Shown: positions 15,999 to 19,051 of the stretch, in pieces
How the letters are laid out: every line of letters starts with the position of its first letter
How positions within the stretch are numbered: the stretch's first letter is position 1
NCBI GenBank assembly: GCA_030740295.1
Contig: JASLXP010000926.1
Location: 1-19,051, forward strand
Direction: 5' to 3'
Length of the DNA stretch: 19,051 bases
DNA from: Planctomycetota bacterium
GTDB taxonomy: Bacteria; Planctomycetota; PUPC01; JACPCR01
Notes under the pieces: model-generated
The model's input: the letters and a program-made list of their open reading frames with translations, nothing else
Told to the model about the DNA's origin: nothing
Databases searched by the model: none
Position numbers and translations under genes: made by a program

Positions 15999-16886
15999 AT
16001 GCGTTTCGTTCAGTTTCACGTTCCAGACCAGGGCAAGCGGTTGGGCCTCATCGATGGCCCAACAGTCACGGATATCACCTGCGGCCAGTGCGCCACAGTG
16101 CTGGATGTGGTCCGCCTTGCTGCGGAGGGTGATTGTGAAATGGATGAGGTCGTCGGCGAGTGTTCCAGGGGGGCGGAATTCAACTACGAAGAACTCGATA
16201 TCGCTCCGACCGGCGACAAGCCTCATCTGCTTCTGCCCATTGATGCTCCCGAGGTCTGGGGCTGCGGCGTGACCTATTTGAGAAGCGCGTCCATGCGCGA
16301 TGTGGATTCGGAACAGGATATCTACTCAAAGGTCTACAATAGCGATCGGCCGGAAGTTTTCTTCAAAGCGACTCCCAGCCGCTGCGTCGGTCCCAATGGA
16401 GATTTCGGAATGCGGCAGGATTCCGATCTCACCGCCACCGAGCCCGAACTCGCCATTGTGCTGGGCCGGCCGGATCAGATCCTCGGCTACTCGGTATGCA
16501 ATGACGTCTCCGCCTGGGATATCGAACGGGAGAATCCGCTCTACCTGCCGCAGTCGAAAACGTTCGAAGGCTGTTGTGCGCTCGGGCCGTGCGTCGCCAC
16601 CAACTCGGCCGTTTCCGATCCGACTCAGCTTGAAATTGACTGCACTATTTCTCGCGGCGGCGAGTCCATTTACGAAGGCGAGGCAAACTCTTCTCAGATC
16701 AAGTTTTCTCTCGAGCAACTTGTGGAGTTTCTCACCCGCAACAATCCCATCCCGGTCGGAACAGTGCTCTCAACAGGCACGGGCATCATGGTGCCCAACG
16801 AATTCGCGCACCAGCCCGGCGACCTTGTGGAAATCACCATCGAGAACATCGGCACCCTCCGCAACGGGGCACGCCACCTGAGCTGA
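15999..16886 (+). CDS. Fumarylacetoacetate hydrolase family protein, resembling 2-keto-3-deoxy-sugar-acid dehydratases
   Basis: A 295-residue member of the FAH superfamily, which cleaves, hydrates or dehydrates 2-oxo acids with a divalent metal. The expected ligands are visible: E148 and E150 (TEPELAIVLG) and D169 (VCNDVSAWDIE), with K187 (LPQSKTFE) as a likely catalytic lysine. The segments VTYLRSASMR, DIYSKVYNSDRPEVFFKATP and ENPLYLPQSKTF resemble what I recall of 2-dehydro-3-deoxy-D-arabinonate dehydratase and its relatives more than true fumarylacetoacetase, so a role in oxidative pentose or sugar-acid breakdown is plausible; this is from memory and unproven. Residues 1-80 are the usual smaller N-terminal domain, so the gene is full length. 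It has its own promoter and ends two bases before metG. Cytoplasmic. Superfamily is certain; the reaction is inferred. Confidence 0.88.
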   Translation: MRFVQFHVPDQGKRLGLIDGPTVTDITCGQCATVLDVVRLAAEGDCEMDEVVGECSRGAEFNYEELDIAPTGDKPHLLLPIDAPEVWGCGVTYLRSASMRDVDSEQDIYSKVYNSDRPEVFFKATPSRCVGPNGDFGMRQDSDLTATEPELAIVLGRPDQILGYSVCNDVSAWDIERENPLYLPQSKTFEGCCALGPCVATNSAVSDPTQLEIDCTISRGGESIYEGEANSSQIKFSLEQLVEFLTRNNPIPVGTVLSTGTGIMVPNEFAHQPGDLVEITIENIGTLRNGARHLS

Positions 16887-16888
16887 AA

Positions 16889-18823
16889 ATGAGCACGTAT
16901 TACATCACCACACCCATTTATTACGTCAACGATAAACCGCACATCGGCCATGCGTATACCACCATCCTGGCCGATGCTCTGGCGCGCTATCACCGTGAGG
17001 AAGGTGACGAGGTGTTCTTCCTCACTGGCCTGGATGAGCATGGCCAGAAAGTGCAGCAGGCCGCGGACGCGAGAGGCGTCGGGTCTCAACAGCATTGTGA
17101 TGAAATGGCGCCTCGGTTTACCGAGCTCTGGGAAAAGCTGAACATTCAGTACGACGATTTCATCCGGACCACTGAGGACCGCCACAAGACCATCGTTCAA
17201 CAGGTATTGCAGGCGGTATACGATTCGGGGGATATCTACAAAGGCGAGCATGAGGGCTGGTACTCGGTTTCCGAAGAACGCTTTATCACTGAGAAAGAGA
17301 AAGAGATTGGCGAGTTCCGAGACCTTAAGAAGATCAAGGAGCCCAACTATTACTTCAAGATGAGCGAGTATCAGGACCGGCTCGTGCAATACATCCACGA
17401 TCATCCTGAATTCATCCAGCCGACGCATCGCCGAAACGAGATCCTGGGAAAGCTTCGCGAGCCAATCGGTGACCTCTGCATCTCACGTCCCAAGAGCAGA
17501 CTGGAATGGGGCGTCGAGATTCCATTCGATACGGACTACGTCACCTATGTCTGGTTCGATGCTCTGCTCAACTACGTCTCGGTGCCCGGCTACGGAACGG
17601 ATGATGAGAAATTCGAAAAGTGGTGGCCGGTCAATGTGCATCTCATCGGCAAGGACATCCTGATGACCCACGCCATCTACTGGCCGACCATGCTGTTTTC
17701 GGCCGGCATCCCGCAGCCGAAGTCCATCTTTGCACACGGCTGGTGGCTGAGCGGCAAGGAGGACGGCGAAGCCGAAAAAATGAGCAAGACCCTTGGCAAC
17801 GTGGTCAATCCGCTGGACCTCATCGACAAGTTTGGCGTCGACCCTGTTCGCTACTATCTCATGCGAGAGATGGTGCTTGGCCAGGATGCGAACTTTTCGC
17901 TGAGCTCGTTCGTCAAGCGTTACAACAGCGACCTCGCCAACGATCTCGGCAACCTGGTAAGCCGCGTGAATCGCCTGCTCACCCGCAACTTCGATGGCAA
18001 GCTGCCGGAGCTTGGGGACGAGCAGGAGTCTGACGCTGCACTGCGCAGTGCGGGCGAGGGCCTCGGCGCAACCGTCGCCGAAAAAATAAAAGAGATGAAG
18101 GTGAACGAGGCGGTGGAAACGTCCATCGAATTCGTCCGCTCGATCAATATCTATCTCGAGCAGCACAAACCGTGGATGCTGCTGAAGGCGGAGGCGGAGG
18201 AAGGGAAAGCGCGTGCCGGTACCGTCCTCTTCTACGCGGCTGAAGCCGTCCGCCTGGCTTTGCAGCTTCTACATCCGATTATGCCGACCAAGGTCATAGA
18301 GCTACTCGGCATGGTCGGCGACCACGACCCGGATCTCACGGAAGCAGCCTGGGGACGCCTCAAGAGCGGTGTTGCACTGAAAGAGTTCACCACGCCTTTC
18401 CCGCGGATCGAGGTCGAAAAGGATTCGTCCCCGCCTAGGAAACCAAAACCTGAAAAGGAACAAACCAAAAAGGAAAAGGAGAAACCAGAGATGTCAGACA
18501 GTGTGATTGCGTTCGACGACTTTATGAAAGTAGAGCTGAAGACTGCCGAGATCATCGAAGCCGAGAAAGTCGAGAAAGCAGACAAGCTGCTCAAGCTTCA
18601 GATTAAAGTGGGTGACGAACAGCGGCAGATCGTCGCCGGCATCGCCGAGTATTACCCGCTCGAAGAATTGCCCGGCAAGAAAATCGTCATCGTGGCCAAC
18701 CTGGCGCCGGCAAAGATCCGCGGCGTGGAATCGCAGGGAATGCTGCTCGCCGCTGACGATGGAGAAAACCTCTCTCTTGTTACTCTCGACCGCGACCTCG
18801 CCAGCGGAGCAAAGGTACGGTAG
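16889..18823 (+). CDS. metG: Methionyl-tRNA synthetase
   Basis: The 644-residue enzyme charges tRNA-Met with methionine in the cytoplasm. The class I signatures are HIGH (H18-H21, KPHIGHAY) and KMSKT (K297-T301), a common variant of KMSKS. The connective-peptide region (about 125-160, YSVSEERFITEKEK) has no cysteine pairs, so it belongs to the type with a zinc-free knuckle. The anticodon-binding helices (about 345-510) are followed by a very charged linker (about 511-540, Pro/Lys/Glu-rich) and a complete Trbp111/EMAP-like tRNA-binding domain (about 544-644, KVELKTAEIIEAEKV to the end), which helps dimerisation and tRNA binding. An ATG at 18491 sits in the linker and could in theory start a separate tRNA-binding protein, but nothing supports that. 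The start at 16889 follows the FAH-family stop by two bases, so the two are probably co-transcribed although metabolically unrelated. Confidence 0.98.
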   Translation: MSTYYITTPIYYVNDKPHIGHAYTTILADALARYHREEGDEVFFLTGLDEHGQKVQQAADARGVGSQQHCDEMAPRFTELWEKLNIQYDDFIRTTEDRHKTIVQQVLQAVYDSGDIYKGEHEGWYSVSEERFITEKEKEIGEFRDLKKIKEPNYYFKMSEYQDRLVQYIHDHPEFIQPTHRRNEILGKLREPIGDLCISRPKSRLEWGVEIPFDTDYVTYVWFDALLNYVSVPGYGTDDEKFEKWWPVNVHLIGKDILMTHAIYWPTMLFSAGIPQPKSIFAHGWWLSGKEDGEAEKMSKTLGNVVNPLDLIDKFGVDPVRYYLMREMVLGQDANFSLSSFVKRYNSDLANDLGNLVSRVNRLLTRNFDGKLPELGDEQESDAALRSAGEGLGATVAEKIKEMKVNEAVETSIEFVRSINIYLEQHKPWMLLKAEAEEGKARAGTVLFYAAEAVRLALQLLHPIMPTKVIELLGMVGDHDPDLTEAAWGRLKSGVALKEFTTPFPRIEVEKDSSPPRKPKPEKEQTKKEKEKPEMSDSVIAFDDFMKVELKTAEIIEAEKVEKADKLLKLQIKVGDEQRQIVAGIAEYYPLEELPGKKIVIVANLAPAKIRGVESQGMLLAADDGENLSLVTLDRDLASGAKVR

Positions 18824-18969
18824 GGCCTGCGCCGAATGCTGTGAAGATCAGGATGTTTGCCTCTGGGCTCTTATCTTTCTCAGGCGTGCGACTTGACCCC
18901 TCCGGCCTCCGCGGGGCTGCAGAAATCCGTAAAGATCTTCTGACACTCGATAGAGATTAAGCATGGCAC

Positions 18970-18990
18970 TTCTTCGCGTGCAGCGAAGAA
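18970..18990. repeat. Perfect 8-base hairpin in the gap after metG
   Basis: TTCTTCGC (18970-18977), loop GTGCA, GCGAAGAA (18983-18990), perfectly complementary. It lies 147 bases after the metG stop and 33 bases before the next gene, without a U-tract. It could be a terminator for metG, a leader structure for the next gene, or a copy of a dispersed palindromic repeat. Apart from this and a weak CCCC...GGGG pairing near 18896-18915, the gap 18824-19023 holds nothing I can name. Confidence 0.4.
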
Positions 18991-19023
18991 TCCCCTTCCA
19001 TGTACCCTCATCCGGAGAGACAG

Positions 19024-19051
19024 ATGAAACATGTCAATTTGACACTTGCGG
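19024..19051 (+). CDS. Start of an unidentified gene (partial, cut by window end)
   Basis: An ATG at 19024 is preceded by GGAGAG with about 6 bases of spacing, one of the better ribosome binding sites in the window. Nine codons are visible (MKHVNLTLA), then the sequence ends. The basic start followed by hydrophobic residues would suit a signal peptide, but nine residues cannot identify a product. The gene lies on the same strand as metG, 200 bases downstream. Confidence 0.4.

Noticed and set aside
15775..16272. Plus-strand open frame covering the 230-base gap
   Set aside because: It overlaps the FAH-family gene in another frame and its hydrophobic start is simply the pyrimidine-rich spacer.
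17483..18166. Minus-strand open frame of 227 codons
   Set aside because: Antisense to the core of methionyl-tRNA synthetase.
18491..18823. Separate tRNA-binding protein starting at the internal ATG
   Set aside because: The domain is in frame with the synthetase, joined by a normal charged linker, and no ribosome binding site stands out.
1..19051. CRISPR array, tRNA, rRNA, insertion sequence or toxin-antitoxin pair
   Set aside because: No regularly spaced direct repeats, cloverleaf with acceptor stem, ribosomal RNA segment, transposase or integrase motif was seen. The Uma2 gene has no partner gene beside it.

Overview
The window reads like ordinary chromosome from a free-living, Gram-negative, probably aerobic heterotroph. 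The best guess is the Planctomycetota-Verrucomicrobiota-Lentisphaerota (PVC) group or a lineage with similar habits. This is inferred from gene content only: a large secreted multi-heme cytochrome with PA14 and discoidin domains, a heparinase-type secreted lyase, a phytanoyl-CoA dioxygenase, a Gfo/Idh/MocA oxidoreductase, a PEGA lipoprotein, a Ser/Thr kinase with a C-terminal beta-propeller and a Uma2 nuclease. No rRNA, tRNA, CRISPR array, integrase or transposase was seen.

Layout. (1) 1-1139, minus: the 5' part of a secreted repeat protein (NDxY repeats) that runs off the left edge. (2) 1265-8138, plus: phytanoyl-CoA dioxygenase, overlapping or nearly abutting a five-CxxCH cytochrome, then after a hairpin-rich 122-base gap a heparinase II/III-like protein. 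(3) 8195-8734, minus: a YceD/DUF177 protein, convergent with the lyase across an inverted-repeat-rich junction. (4) 8954-9523, plus: a Uma2 endonuclease gene with an in-frame TAA, followed by the rest of the domain in the same frame. (5) 9586-11586, minus: one polypeptide fusing a Gfo/Idh/MocA dehydrogenase to an aldo-keto reductase. (6) 11587-11929: a 343-base divergent intergenic region with 7-base tandem repeats, inverted arms and a promoter-like sequence. (7) 11930-18823, plus: PEGA lipoprotein, kinase/WD40 protein, zinc alcohol dehydrogenase (one base after the kinase stop), a 230-base gap with a good sigma70-like promoter, a fumarylacetoacetate-hydrolase-family protein and methionyl-tRNA synthetase (two bases apart). 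(8) 18824-19051: hairpins and the first codons of another plus-strand gene.

How the genes fit together. Several products suit breakdown and oxidation of carbohydrates: a secreted lyase, a sugar-type dehydrogenase/aldo-keto reductase fusion, a zinc polyol/alcohol dehydrogenase and a protein resembling 2-keto-3-deoxy-sugar-acid dehydratases. The cytochrome could carry electrons in the periplasm. They are not one operon, so a shared pathway is inference. The PEGA lipoprotein and the kinase may form an envelope sensing or signalling pair. YceD and MetG are housekeeping genes.

I did not find a clearly new defence or mobile system. The most unusual items are the interrupted Uma2 gene, the dehydrogenase/aldo-keto reductase fusion, the cytochrome whose third heme segment contains a discoidin domain and no methionine, the kinase whose N-terminal zinc ribbon has lost a cysteine, and the 7-base repeat region between divergent genes.
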